NCBI RefSeq assembly: GCF_016695175.1
Contig: NZ_CP068023.1
Coordinates: forward strand, 546,501-610,500
Length of the DNA: 64,000 nucleotides
Direction of reading: 5' to 3'
Source of the DNA: Pseudoalteromonas sp. GCY
Lineage (GTDB): Bacteria; Pseudomonadota; Gammaproteobacteria; Enterobacterales; Alteromonadaceae
Numbering within the stretch: position 1 is the stretch's first letter; every line of letters starts with the position of its first letter. Shown piece after piece: positions 9,632-17,973 of this stretch. Position numbers and translations under genes: made by a program. Under the pieces are notes generated by a model, which was not told where the DNA came from, did no database searches, and saw only the letters and a list, made by a program, of their open reading frames with translations.

Positions 9632-10309
9632 TTACCCCATTAAAATCGCTTGCAACTCTCTCAGAGACTCTACGGTATAGGTTGGCTTGATATGGTCGGG
9701 GCAGACTTTGCCATCATGCTTTAACCAACAGCTATCAATCCCAAAGCGGTTTGCGCCTAGAATGTCACTTGCTGGTGTGTCGCCAACCATTAACACTTTG
9801 GATTTGTCGGGGTTTCCCAACAGCGCTAACGTATGCGCAAAAATACTCGGATCTGGCTTTGCCTTGCCAACCGACTCAGAGATCACCACTTCAGAAAAAC
9901 GATCGACAAGGCCGGTATGTTCTAATCTTTTTTGCTGAAGCGCGGCAAATCCATTGGTAATAATAGCCAAAGTACACTGGCCTTTCAGGCTGTCGAGCAA
10001 GGCTTTAGCTCCCGGTAACGGTTGGCAAATTTCTGCCATCGCTGCCAAGAATCCTGCATTGAGTGTTTCAGGTGCGATATCGAGTTTTTCAGCCCAGCAG
10101 CTAAAACGCGTTACCTGAAGTGTTTTTGCGTCAATCTCACCATTTTGATACTGCACCCAAAGTGGCGCATTTAAGCTGTTATATTCTTCGTAGTCCTCGT
10201 CAGTGAACACAACGTCATATTGAGTAAACAGCGTTTGTAATCCAAGTTTGGCATTAAAGCTAAATAAGGTCTCGTCAGCATCAAATAAAATATGTGTGTA
10301 GTTCGACAT
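9632..10309 (-). CDS. yjjG: Pyrimidine 5'-nucleotidase (HAD family)
   Basis: HAD hydrolase of 225 residues. Motif I is FDADETLFSF (DxDxT), motif II is IITNG, the motif III Lys is in GKAKPDP, and motif IV is MVGDTPASDI. The overall fit is to YjjG, which dephosphorylates dUMP, dTMP and non-canonical pyrimidine nucleotides and limits their entry into DNA. Its ATG overlaps the stop of yjjX by one base (TAATG). The two genes therefore form an operon, and both products clean up aberrant nucleotides. REP array A lies just beyond its 3' end. Confidence 0.92.
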   Translation of the reverse strand: MSNYTHILFDADETLFSFNAKLGLQTLFTQYDVVFTDEDYEEYNSLNAPLWVQYQNGEIDAKTLQVTRFSCWAEKLDIAPETLNAGFLAAMAEICQPLPGAKALLDSLKGQCTLAIITNGFAALQQKRLEHTGLVDRFSEVVISESVGKAKPDPSIFAHTLALLGNPDKSKVLMVGDTPASDILGANRFGIDSCWLKHDGKVCPDHIKPTYTVESLRELQAILMG

Positions 10310-10842
10310 TATAAATACATCTCTGGGTGATTAAAGGGCGCCATTGCGAGCAATAAGGCTTGCGTGTAGCTACTTTCTCTAGTGGCAAGGTGGTTGGTTA
10401 GTAAACCGATAGCACCGCCTTGTTGCTTGATATTAGTGGTGTTGAACAGGTCGTCCATTACATGTCCTAGCTCTTCACCTTGTTCAAGACGTGCGTAGAC
10501 CGATGCCGGTAGAGGCAAGTTACAACTACGGCCGACACTCGTACGACGGTTATCCGCAATGACGACATAAGCGAAAGTAGCCGCACCATATTCAAATTTG
10601 GCAGCGCCTCCTTCCATGGCACAATAAAAATCGGCTTGATGATGTTGCTGTAAGTAAGTAACACGATTCTCTGCGCCTTCGCGGGTGGCTTGTTCACCTA
10701 AAGGCTGATCCGCAACGAGACTCGGCGCTGAGATACCCTGACAGTCAATTTTTGCATTGGGAAAGTACTGCGCAAAGATGGTTTTTGCAGCATTGATTTT
10801 TACTGGGTTTTTAGACCCCACTAAAATGGTAAGCACGTCCAT
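10309..10842 (-). CDS. yjjX: Inosine/xanthosine triphosphatase
   Basis: A 177-residue member of the YjjX/NTPase-1 family with the N-terminal signature LVGSKNPVKINAAKTIF and the acidic catalytic region FYCAMEGGAA. The family hydrolyses ITP and XTP to remove deaminated purines from the nucleotide pool. The length matches the family. It is the first gene of a unit with yjjG. About 100 nt separate it from prkB, which points the same way, so read-through is possible. Confidence 0.92.
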   Translation of the reverse strand: MDVLTILVGSKNPVKINAAKTIFAQYFPNAKIDCQGISAPSLVADQPLGEQATREGAENRVTYLQQHHQADFYCAMEGGAAKFEYGAATFAYVVIADNRRTSVGRSCNLPLPASVYARLEQGEELGHVMDDLFNTTNIKQQGGAIGLLTNHLATRESSYTQALLLAMAPFNHPEMYL

Positions 10843-10939
10843 ATAACAACTACTCGTGATGCCCTAAAAGGCGTCAGTGTAAAGTGTGATATGGAGCGAT
10901 GCAAGGAAGCTATTATTCCTTATCAAAACATAAGGTGGA

Positions 10940-11839
10940 TTAAATCGGTAAATCGACTGGCGCCATATTCTCAAGGGCGCGTTTCTTTACTAATAATTCT
11001 TTGATAAGTGGAGTCAGCACCAACTCCATCGCCAACCCCATTTTCCCACCCGGCACAACTAACGTGTTTACACGAGACATAAAGCTGCCTTCGATCATTT
11101 GTAAGTAGTAAGGGAAGTTAACATCTTCGATGCCACGAAAGCGAATAACCACAAAGCTTTCGTCTAATGATGGTATATCTTTAGCACTGAATGGGTTGGA
11201 GGTATCCACGGTGGGCACGCGTTGAAAGTTAATATGCGTGCGAGAAAACTGGGGAGTTATGTGATTAATGTAGTCATCCATTGAGCGCACAATTGACGTC
11301 ATGACTGCTTCTTTGGAGTGGCCGCGTTCATTGGTATCGCGAATGAGCTTTTGGATCCACTCAAGGTTGATGATAGGCACCATGCCAATCAATAAATCAA
11401 CGTTGCTGGCCACATCATATTCGGGGGTCACGACACCACCGTGCAGTCCCTCATAAAACAGCATATCGGTGTTTTGTTCTAGTTCTTGATAAGGAGTAAA
11501 AGTGCCCGGTAGCTGATTAAATGGCACGGCATCGTCAAACGTATGAAGGTAGCGACGGACTTTGCCATTACCGGTTTCGCCATAGCTTTTGAACAGACTT
11601 TCTAATGCGCCAAAATCATTAGCTTCTTCACCAAAGTAGCTAATGTGCTTACCTTCTTGTAGCGCTTCGCGACGCAACTTATCCATTTCAGGGCGAGTGT
11701 AGCGATGAAAGCTATCGCCTTCGACATAGGCGGCTTTGGTATTAAGACTGCGGAATATGTGTTTTATCGCGCTTGTCGTTGTTGTAGTGCCTGCGCCTGA
11801 ACTACCAGTGATGGCGATAATAGGGTGTTTGTCTGACAT
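10940..11839 (-). CDS. prkB: Phosphoribulokinase-like kinase
   Basis: A 299-residue P-loop kinase with GSSGAGTTTTTSA at residues 12-24 and EGDSFHRYTRPEMD at ~40, typical of the phosphoribulokinase/uridine kinase fold. The later AKDIPSLDESFVVIRFRG region is typical of the PrkB subgroup of heterotrophic gammaproteobacteria. No RuBisCO or Calvin-cycle gene is present, so ribulose-5-phosphate may not be the physiological substrate. The gene is divergent from the beta-propeller gene at 11975, with a shared 135-bp promoter region. Confidence 0.9.
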   Translation of the reverse strand: MSDKHPIIAITGSSGAGTTTTTSAIKHIFRSLNTKAAYVEGDSFHRYTRPEMDKLRREALQEGKHISYFGEEANDFGALESLFKSYGETGNGKVRRYLHTFDDAVPFNQLPGTFTPYQELEQNTDMLFYEGLHGGVVTPEYDVASNVDLLIGMVPIINLEWIQKLIRDTNERGHSKEAVMTSIVRSMDDYINHITPQFSRTHINFQRVPTVDTSNPFSAKDIPSLDESFVVIRFRGIEDVNFPYYLQMIEGSFMSRVNTLVVPGGKMGLAMELVLTPLIKELLVKKRALENMAPVDLPI

Positions 11840-11974
11840 AAATCTGCCTTAGCTTTCATCATCCGTTAATTCGATGTTACGCGAAGCAAAGTTTTTGGCA
11901 AGCTTTGCTTGAGGGCGAGTGTTGGGTATCATAGCGGGGTGATATAACTACAATGAAAAATCAAAGGAACGTCC

Positions 11975-12859
11975 ATGCCCATTTTAATGCGTGTGAAGCT
12001 CGCAGTTTGTCTATTCGCTTTCGCGTCTTGTTTACCAGCTTATTCAGCCATGCCCAAAAGCCAAATTTGGCTAGCTGAATTAGGTGAACATTTCAGTGCT
12101 AAACCAATTACCGAAAACACCGCGTATTTTAATCAGCCGCTAGTGACCGACTCTGGGGTTTACTATACCGCGGAAGTAAGCGCTGATGGTAATAGCCAAA
12201 CGGATCTGTTTTTTTACGACTTGCAAAGCCAAAACACAACAAACCTCACTCAATCCCCTGTCTCCGAATATTCGCCCACACTGCATCCCAATGGGAAAGG
12301 GTTAACGACGATTGTGGTTGAGGGATCCGGTAAGCAAAAACTGTGGTTTTATCCGTTTGATCAGGTTACAAAACCAAGTCGTGTTTTTGAGCATATCGAA
12401 CCTGTGGGGTATCATGCTTGGGGGAGCAATCAAGATCTGATCATGTTTATTTTAGGTGCGACTGAGAGTGCCCCGCATACCTTACAGTACACAGATATTA
12501 ACGGTCATTTACCACAAATTCTTGCCGAAGATATTGGTCGAACTTTGTCTTACAACCGTGCGCGTGACGTGTTTGCTTTTACTTATCAAGTCAATGGCTT
12601 GATGTGGTTCGCAACCTACCACAGAGAGAGCGATCATATTCAGCGATTTTTTGCTCTTCCCAGTCAAGTGCAAGATTATACCTGGTTGGATGATAATAAA
12701 GTGGCGTACTCATTGGATAACAAGATTTATTACCGAGATTTAAATGCGCCTAAAAAAGTTCACTTATTAAGAAACTTAAGAAGTTACTGTCAGACTTCAA
12801 TCTCTCGCTTGAGCTTTTTTGATAACAAGCTGGCATTTGTATGCCACAGCGAAGACTGA
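11975..12859 (+). CDS. Secreted TolB-like beta-propeller protein
   Basis: The protein has 294 residues and a signal peptide (VKLAVCLFAFASCLPAYSAM, cleavage near residue 25). The body has PD40/WD40-like repeats such as QTDLFFYDLQSQNTTNLT, SEYSPTLHPNGKGL and QKLWFYPFD, as in TolB. AAGGA precedes the ATG by an appropriate distance. It is shorter than TolB and lacks a TolB N-domain, so it is probably a periplasmic propeller of unknown partner. Two cysteines near the C-terminus (RSYCQTS, FVCHSED) could form a disulphide. It lies 60 nt before galE, but no functional link is evident. Confidence 0.75.
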   Translation: MPILMRVKLAVCLFAFASCLPAYSAMPKSQIWLAELGEHFSAKPITENTAYFNQPLVTDSGVYYTAEVSADGNSQTDLFFYDLQSQNTTNLTQSPVSEYSPTLHPNGKGLTTIVVEGSGKQKLWFYPFDQVTKPSRVFEHIEPVGYHAWGSNQDLIMFILGATESAPHTLQYTDINGHLPQILAEDIGRTLSYNRARDVFAFTYQVNGLMWFATYHRESDHIQRFFALPSQVQDYTWLDDNKVAYSLDNKIYYRDLNAPKKVHLLRNLRSYCQTSISRLSFFDNKLAFVCHSED

Positions 12860-12919
12860 TAGCGATACATTAAATTGCATGTTAAACGCAATGCATAGAC
12901 AACAACCATAGGAATAGAT

Positions 12920-13933
12920 ATGACGATTCTCGTAACCGGTGGCGCAGGCTATATTGGCTCTCACACTGTATTAGAGCTGCTACAGCAAGGCAAAAAGGTA
13001 GTGGTCGTAGATAATCTAAGCAATTCTCAGCAGACTTCATTACATAGGGTCGCTGAGATAGTAGGAAAGGAAGCTACATTCCATCAAGGTGATATTCTTG
13101 ATAAGGCATTTCTTGATAGTGTATTCGCGCAATATGATATTGAAGAAGTGATCCACTTTGCAGGCTTAAAAGCCGTAGGAGAGTCGGTTCAAAAGCCAAT
13201 CGAGTATTATCAAAACAACGTCCAAGGTACGTTGACGCTGCTTGAGGCAATGCGTGACGCCAATGTATTTAAGCTTGTTTTTAGCTCGTCAGCGACGGTC
13301 TATGGAGATCCTGCCAGCCTTCCTATTCGTGAAGATTTCCCTGTCGGTGGCACAACCAATCCTTATGGTACGTCAAAGCTGATGGTTGAAATGGTATTAC
13401 AGGATGTTGCTAAATCAGACCCGCGTTGGGCCTTTGCTATTTTGCGTTACTTTAATCCGGTTGGCGCACACGAGTCGGGGCTAATTGGTGAAGACCCAAA
13501 TGGTATTCCCAACAACTTACTGCCCTACATCTCACAGGTTGCTGTTGGTAAACTGGCGAGTTTAGGCGTCTTTGGCAACGACTATGACACCAAAGACGGT
13601 ACGGGCGTGAGAGATTACATTCACGTGGTTGACCTTGCTATTGGCCATTTAAAAGCACTTGAGAAAATCGCAGTAGCAGCAGGCACACATATCTATAACT
13701 TAGGTACCGGCAATGGCTACTCGGTACTAGAGATGGTTACCGCGTTTGAAAAAGCAGCGGGCAAAGCTATACCGTATGACATTAAACCGCGTCGCGATGG
13801 CGACATTGCCGCCTGTTACGCTGCGCCTGAAAAAGCCAAATCTGAATTAGGCTGGCATGCAGAGCGTGGACTGGATGCCATGATGCAAGATACATGGCGC
13901 TGGCAAAGCAATAATCCAAATGGGTATAAATAA
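12920..13933 (+). CDS. galE: UDP-glucose 4-epimerase
   Basis: A short-chain dehydrogenase/reductase-type epimerase of 337 residues. The NAD-binding motif is [17 protein letters not shown] is at ~122, and the catalytic pair is Tyr149/Lys153 in NPYGTSK. The enzyme interconverts UDP-glucose and UDP-galactose for galactose use and surface polysaccharides. Length and motifs match E. coli GalE. AGGAA precedes the ATG. It stands apart from other gal genes, so an envelope-sugar role is plausible. A 10-bp hairpin follows the stop (13957-13982). Confidence 0.97.
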   Translation: MTILVTGGAGYIGSHTVLELLQQGKKVVVVDNLSNSQQTSLHRVAEIVGKEATFHQGDILDKAFLDSVFAQYDIEEVIHFAGLKAVGESVQKPIEYYQNNVQGTLTLLEAMRDANVFKLVFSSSATVYGDPASLPIREDFPVGGTTNPYGTSKLMVEMVLQDVAKSDPRWAFAILRYFNPVGAHESGLIGEDPNGIPNNLLPYISQVAVGKLASLGVFGNDYDTKDGTGVRDYIHVVDLAIGHLKALEKIAVAAGTHIYNLGTGNGYSVLEMVTAFEKAAGKAIPYDIKPRRDGDIAACYAAPEKAKSELGWHAERGLDAMMQDTWRWQSNNPNGYK

Positions 13934-13956
13934 CCTGAACATCTGTTGCTTCTCTT

Positions 13957-13982
13957 CGCCTTTGCCATTCAGGGTAAAGGCG
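13957..13982 (+). terminator. Hairpin after galE
   Basis: CGCCTTTGCC pairs with GGTAAAGGCG across a six-base loop (one G-T pair). It sits 24 nt after the galE stop. There is no T-run, so it may stabilise the 3' end or act as a weak terminator rather than a canonical intrinsic one. Confidence 0.45.
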
Positions 13983-14017
13983 AGGCTTCATTGAACATCA
14001 TTACTACATCAATCTTA

Positions 14018-14046
14018 GTTTCATAAAACTGTCATGCCGTTGTCAC
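14018..14046 (+). promoter_or_regulatory. Pho box-like repeats upstream of phnW
   Basis: Three 7-mers phased by 11 bp: GTTTCAT, four bases, CTGTCAT, four bases, TTGTCAC. The middle copy equals the PhoB half-site consensus CTGTCAT. A TTAAAT hexamer about ten bases downstream (14057-14062) is at the right distance for the -10 element of a PhoB-activated promoter. Phosphate-starvation control of phnW is therefore inferred. Confidence 0.7.
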
Positions 14047-14065
14047 CTAAACTCGGTTAAATAAT

Positions 14066-14079
14066 CTGGTATAGACCAG
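14066..14079. promoter_or_regulatory. GntR/HutC-type operator before phnW
   Basis: CTGGTATAGACCAG is an almost perfect palindrome carrying the HutC-subfamily core GTMTAKAC. It lies between the predicted -10 and the GAGG ribosome-binding site of phnW, a repressing position. Related palindromes occur before the TonB receptor and the MFS-phnX operon, so it is the likely site of the GntR regulator encoded at 19459-20151. Confidence 0.7.
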
Positions 14080-14093
14080 TTTAGAGGCAAGTT

Positions 14094-15200
14094 ATGAACA
14101 ACGATTATTTACTCCTGACGCCAGGCCCACTCAGTACCTCTCACACCGTGAAAGAAGCCATGTTGAAAGACTGGTGCACTTGGGATGATGAATATAACCA
14201 AGGTGTGGTGCAAGTTATTCGCAAGCAACTTTGTGAAATTGCGGTTGCAGATCCGCAGTATCGCAGTGACTACAGCGCAACCTTAATGCAAGGCAGTGGT
14301 ACAGCAAGTGTAGAGGCGGCTATTGGGACTTTTATTCCTAAGTCTGGCACTTTACTGGTTATCAATAATGGTGCCTATGGTGCGCGTATCATTGAGATAG
14401 CCAATTATCTAAATATTAATGTGATAGCGCTCAATTTTGTTGAAACCGAACTGCCGCAACTTGAGCAGATCTCACAAGCGCTTGAGCAACACTCTGAGAT
14501 CACCCACGTAGCAATGGTACACTGCGAAACCACAACGGGGATGCTGAATCCGGCTAAACGCGTAGCGGAGCTTGTGAAACATCACAACAAAGTAATGATC
14601 CTTGATGCCATGAGCAGTTTTGGCGGCATTGAGATGGATATGCACGAGTGGCAAATTGATATCCTCATTAGCTCAGCCAATAAGTGTATTCAAGGTGTTC
14701 CAGGTTTTGGCTTTGTGATCGCAAAAACGGCGCTGCTGGTTGCCTCTGAAGGACAAGCACGTTCACTTTCTTTGGATCTTCACGCCCAGTGGAAAACCAT
14801 GGAAAATCATCATGGTAAATGGCGTTTTACCTCGCCAACGCATGTTGTCAGGGCTTTTGCCAAAGCACTGGAAGAATTGGCGCAAGAGGGAGGCGCTTCT
14901 GCGCGATTTAAGCGTTACAGCCAAAATCAAAAACAGCTCGTTAGCGGCATGAAAGCCCTTGGTTTTGAAGCCTTGTTACCAGAAGCCATGCATTCACCTA
15001 TTATCACTTCTTTTTATTCACCAAGTGACGAAAGCTATGAGTTTAAGCGCTTTTATGAAGTATTGAAGCAAAAAGGATATGTAATATACCCCGGTAAAGT
15101 ATCAAACGCAGATTGCTTTAGGATCGGTAATATTGGCGAAGTGTATGCCGCAGACATTAGCGGACTACTCGAAGCTATCGCACAAGCAAAATACTGGTAA
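14094..15200 (+). CDS. phnW: 2-aminoethylphosphonate--pyruvate transaminase
   Basis: A fold-type I PLP enzyme of 368 residues with the family N-terminus [18 protein letters not shown] and the PLP lysine Lys197 in [16 protein letters not shown]. It converts AEP and pyruvate to phosphonoacetaldehyde and alanine, the first step before PhnX cleaves the C-P bond. GAGG precedes the ATG. The gene faces the rest of the pathway across a 4-kb island. Its last codons (AKYW-stop) are copied in the REP array that follows. Upstream lie a Pho box and a GntR-type operator, so it is probably controlled by both phosphate limitation and substrate. Confidence 0.95.
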   Translation: MNNDYLLLTPGPLSTSHTVKEAMLKDWCTWDDEYNQGVVQVIRKQLCEIAVADPQYRSDYSATLMQGSGTASVEAAIGTFIPKSGTLLVINNGAYGARIIEIANYLNINVIALNFVETELPQLEQISQALEQHSEITHVAMVHCETTTGMLNPAKRVAELVKHHNKVMILDAMSSFGGIEMDMHEWQIDILISSANKCIQGVPGFGFVIAKTALLVASEGQARSLSLDLHAQWKTMENHHGKWRFTSPTHVVRAFAKALEELAQEGGASARFKRYSQNQKQLVSGMKALGFEALLPEAMHSPIITSFYSPSDESYEFKRFYEVLKQKGYVIYPGKVSNADCFRIGNIGEVYAADISGLLEAIAQAKYW

Positions 15201-15417
15201 ACCGTTAGGGTAGGAGACGCTTTACGCGGCGATTGCTATTGCTGAAGCAAAGTATTGGTAAACCGTTAGGGTGGGAGGCGCTTTACGCGGCGATTGCTAT
15301 TACTAAAGCAAAATACTGGTAAGCCGTTAGGGTGGGAGGCACTTTACGTGGCGATTGCTATTACTAAAGCAAAATACTGGTAAGCCGTTAGGGTAGGAGA
15401 CGCTTTACGCGGCGATG
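15185..15417. repeat. REP array B, 61-bp period, includes the phnW 3' end
   Basis: Four copies of TRGGAGRCRCTTTACGYGGCG start at 15211, 15272, 15333 and 15394, exactly 61 bp apart. Each unit also contains AAGCAAARTAYTGGTAA, and in copy one this is the end of phnW including its stop. All copies have one orientation, unlike arrays A and C. The GTAGG/GTGGG head and TTTA loop again fit REP elements. Confidence 0.9.
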
Positions 15418-15421
15418 GGTT

Positions 15422-15439
15422 AAGGGGGTTACACCCCTT
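15422..15439. terminator. Hairpin after array B, possible terminator
   Basis: AAGGGG pairs with CCCCTT around GTTACA, then T, A, G. The U-run is very short. It could end phnW transcripts that cross the REP array. The same bases form the left copy of the direct repeat that bounds the island. Confidence 0.35.
15424..15439. repeat. Left copy of island-flanking direct repeat
   Basis: GGGGGTTACACCCCTT matches 19454-19469 at 15 of 16 positions in the same orientation, 4,030 bp apart. The intervening DNA carries a tyrosine recombinase gene, so the pair may be attachment-site remnants. No excision evidence is available. Confidence 0.4.
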
Positions 15440-15554
15440 TAGCTAAATAAATGAGTAGCGAATCTTCAATTGTGTTAACGATGACCTAATCTGAGCTATC
15501 ACCTTCCCATAAAATAAGGCATGCATAATTGGAGTCTTCAGCACTCATTAAAGC

Positions 15555-15655
15555 AGGAGGTTAACTAAGAAAAATCACGTTTTACCAAATCACAAGTTAT
15601 CGCAGTGCTAACAGAAGCTGGAAAGTCTCAGGTGTATGTAATAAACACAGCGTAA
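15555..15655 (+). pseudogene. Relic of IS3-family orfA transposase
   Basis: A strong AGGAGG (15555-15560) is followed by a frame reading KSRFTKSQVIAVLTEAGKSQ and stopping at 15655. This resembles the conserved N-terminus of IS3-family OrfA (KKSRFTESQIIAILKEAEAG). The expected ATG is AAG and one A appears to be missing from the lysine run, so translation cannot start properly. After about 20 residues similarity is lost. I saw no inverted repeats that I trust. It is best read as a decayed insertion-sequence fragment at the island edge. Confidence 0.55.
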
Positions 15656-15695
15656 GCAATGGTACGTATTCCAATATTGGCTTTCACCGGTTTTT

Positions 15696-16421
15696 TTATA
15701 TGGCTGCTGATACTAGTTTGTCCAAACAATGCAAAATATTAATTACAATGTCGTTCTGCCGCTTAAACTCTTTCTCAATTAGAGGTATTGCGCTAGTTTC
15801 TGCAAATTTTTCATTTGAACCAGGTTGTGTTTCAATTTCTTCAAAGATGAACTGATAACGTTCTATGCCTTTTTCTTTAAGGTTGAAATGGGAAAGTGGC
15901 CTTACAATACTTGAATGCTTTGTTTGGTTGCTCAGCCTGCCGAGGTGTTTATAATCGGTGTTGTCGGTGAGTCGATTTAAAAGAAGTAATAGTTCCATGT
16001 ATTTGGTGTGTGTTTCAAGTTTTATTTTTACATGGTACAAGGTGATCTTAGAATTAGGTAGCTTTGTACTCTTGTTTAGGTTAAGGCCTAGCCCCAGATA
16101 AATTACAAAACTCACTATGTCTGACAACGAATGTAAAGTTCTTACGATAGCGATAATGTTGGCTCTACATCCTAATGTAAATTCAAAATTTTTGTTATTC
16201 GCCTCGGCATCTCCACTGAACCTTGATCTAAATAAACAACTTTCTGTAGGGTTATTGCGCATGTGCTCGTCAAGTAAAGCTTGCAATGTACGGTAGTGGT
16301 AGTTGCATAGCATTTGAGTTTCAACTACAGAGCTAATAGCCCTCTTCAATTTTGATATATCTTTCTCTGATTGATTATTTTGAGCGTAGTGAAGTAAAGT
16401 TTCTCGATTCCAGGTTTCCAT
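15696..16421 (-). CDS. Unknown helical protein, possibly HEPN-like
   Basis: I do not recognise a named family. The frame extends to 16436, but the second ATG at 16421 (METWNRETLLHYAQ, 241 residues) has GGGA nine bases upstream and avoids the 10-nt overlap with the preceding gene. The protein looks mostly alpha-helical and soluble. LGRLSNQTKHSSIV contains an NxxKH pattern reminiscent of some HEPN-fold proteins, which would be an RNase-type effector or a degenerate partner; this is a guess. It is the last gene of the integrase-led operon and looks AT-rich like its neighbours. Confidence 0.6.
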   Translation of the reverse strand: METWNRETLLHYAQNNQSEKDISKLKRAISSVVETQMLCNYHYRTLQALLDEHMRNNPTESCLFRSRFSGDAEANNKNFEFTLGCRANIIAIVRTLHSLSDIVSFVIYLGLGLNLNKSTKLPNSKITLYHVKIKLETHTKYMELLLLLNRLTDNTDYKHLGRLSNQTKHSSIVRPLSHFNLKEKGIERYQFIFEEIETQPGSNEKFAETSAIPLIEKEFKRQNDIVINILHCLDKLVSAAI

Positions 16422-16426
16422 TTTAG

Positions 16427-16912
16427 TTATTCCCACACCACTAATTTTGTATCATAACTAAGCGTAAGCGGGTGCTTCGGATCTTGACTGGCTGTTTTTC
16501 CAAAACAATAAACTGGTTTATCTGATTGAATTAACATCGCCATAAAATTATCTAAATTCTCCCTTAGCTCCTTTGGTAGCTTTGTTCTACTACCCCAACA
16601 AGGAACAAGAATGTCAGCTTCAGAAATTACATCAGAAATATGAGCAAAGTTTTCACTTCCAATCGGGTCTATCACTGTTGCTAGCTCTTTTACATTCGTA
16701 GCCCTGTAACCAAATACATTGCCAACGATGAAGCGTTTACCACCATTTCTTTCAGTAAACCCACGCCACTTTCTAACAGTCTGGTCATCTATAGCTTCGT
16801 CAGCGGTACTAGGATTTATTCCGAAATATGCAATCACTTTATGGCCTTGAGGCTCTACGTCTCGCTCTAGCCTATACCTATACTTTCTACATGGGCTTAA
16901 AATTGCCGACAT
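16427..16912 (-). CDS. DUF1643 family protein
   Basis: 161 residues fitting DUF1643: start LSPCRKYRYRLER, then AYFGINPSTADEAIDDQTVRKW, IVGNVFGYRATN and a C-terminal VYCFGKTASQDPKHPLTLS. The family is small, cytoplasmic and of unknown function, and is common in phages and genomic islands. The two N-terminal thirds have the conserved NPSTAD and RATxxxxL patterns. It follows the membrane coiled-coil gene by 48 nt and directly precedes the helical gene on the same strand. The location supports a mobile-element origin. Confidence 0.75.
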   Translation of the reverse strand: MSAILSPCRKYRYRLERDVEPQGHKVIAYFGINPSTADEAIDDQTVRKWRGFTERNGGKRFIVGNVFGYRATNVKELATVIDPIGSENFAHISDVISEADILVPCWGSRTKLPKELRENLDNFMAMLIQSDKPVYCFGKTASQDPKHPLTLSYDTKLVVWE

Positions 16913-16960
16913 AACAACTCCCGCATTCCAATTAGTGTTGATGACCGCATATCCGTGAAT

Positions 16961-17971
16961 CTAGTCTTCTAAATTAGCGGATATGCTCTTTACTTGATAA
17001 GGCCAGAACAGGCCTCCAAAAATATCGTAAGTACAGCCAAGTATTTCATTACGTTGTGCTAGTGAAAGTAATCCTAATTGATTCAAGAAGTCATACATAA
17101 ATACAAGGTCAGTTACGTACTTAAATTGAGTTTTTTGATCTGTGATAGATTTTTCTTTTATCAATTTTGCAAACCCAAAGTTTGCTAACGTATTGTAAAT
17201 GTCAACTAATACTCGAACTTCATATTTGAAATCCGCCATTGCATCTGGCAACAGCGGATAATTCTTAATGTACAACTTCAATTGATTCAAATAGCATTGA
17301 AAAGACCCACACGACATACCTTCCCAGCTATTAGCTTCTATTGGCCAAACAGGATCATGCGCGAGAACTCCATTGACTGGAGAGTTATTTACAAAGAAAG
17401 TTTTGTATAGCTGACGACTGTCTATTCCTAAATTATGCGGTTCGCCATGCAATCTTTCTAATCTATCTGCAATATGCTCCAATTCTGTTTCAAAAATTTT
17501 TACATGTTCGTAGTAAAGTTTTAGATTTTCTCTTGCTTGGTTTGTTTTGTTCTGCACGGTTGCTAAATTAAATTGCTTATTGGCCAACTTAAATTGATCG
17601 TTCGACAACTCAAATTGCAATTCAGTCATTATGGTTTGTTTGCTGGCTCTCAATTGCTGCAGATCTAATTGTTTAGCTCTGTGATTAAAACCTAGCATCC
17701 CTGTTAGAGCAGCAAAGATACCAAAAGAGCCAATCGTTACAGAAAAAGTATCTTTAACTGCAGCCCATAGTACGGGGTCACTATGATCAATTATTATGGA
17801 ATCACTAGTCGCGCACATTTGCCATATAAGCAGCATAACTGGAATGCCTACAGTGCAAGAGAAACTAATATCGTACTTTCGTTTTGCTTTAGCTACTTCT
17901 TGTTCTTTACTTGAAATTGAGATTGAAACTGCGTTAAGTTCATTCCTTAGATTGTTTTTTAGATCTATCAC
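16961..17971 (-). CDS. Membrane protein with two helices and long coiled coil
   Basis: 336 residues, family not recognised. A short N-terminal helix is followed by two membrane helices (around ISFSCTVGIPVMLLIWQM and TFSVTIGSFGIFAALTGML). A coiled coil of ~80 residues follows (~97-175) with a degenerate internal repeat (FELSNDQFKLANKQFNLAT), then a helical C-terminal domain of ~150 residues. This layout recalls putative abortive-infection membrane proteins of the AbiC-like kind, but I cannot confirm membership. Start is GTG with AGGA six bases upstream, located inside the 3' end of the integrase message only 2 nt after its stop, so the two are translationally linked. Confidence 0.65.
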   Translation of the reverse strand: MIDLKNNLRNELNAVSISISSKEQEVAKAKRKYDISFSCTVGIPVMLLIWQMCATSDSIIIDHSDPVLWAAVKDTFSVTIGSFGIFAALTGMLGFNHRAKQLDLQQLRASKQTIMTELQFELSNDQFKLANKQFNLATVQNKTNQARENLKLYYEHVKIFETELEHIADRLERLHGEPHNLGIDSRQLYKTFFVNNSPVNGVLAHDPVWPIEANSWEGMSCGSFQCYLNQLKLYIKNYPLLPDAMADFKYEVRVLVDIYNTLANFGFAKLIKEKSITDQKTQFKYVTDLVFMYDFLNQLGLLSLAQRNEILGCTYDIFGGLFWPYQVKSISANLED

Positions 17972-17973
17972 TA

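Noticed and set aside
10940..11839. Calvin-cycle function for prkB
   Set aside because: No RuBisCO or other carbon-fixation gene is present, and this subgroup is common in heterotrophs.
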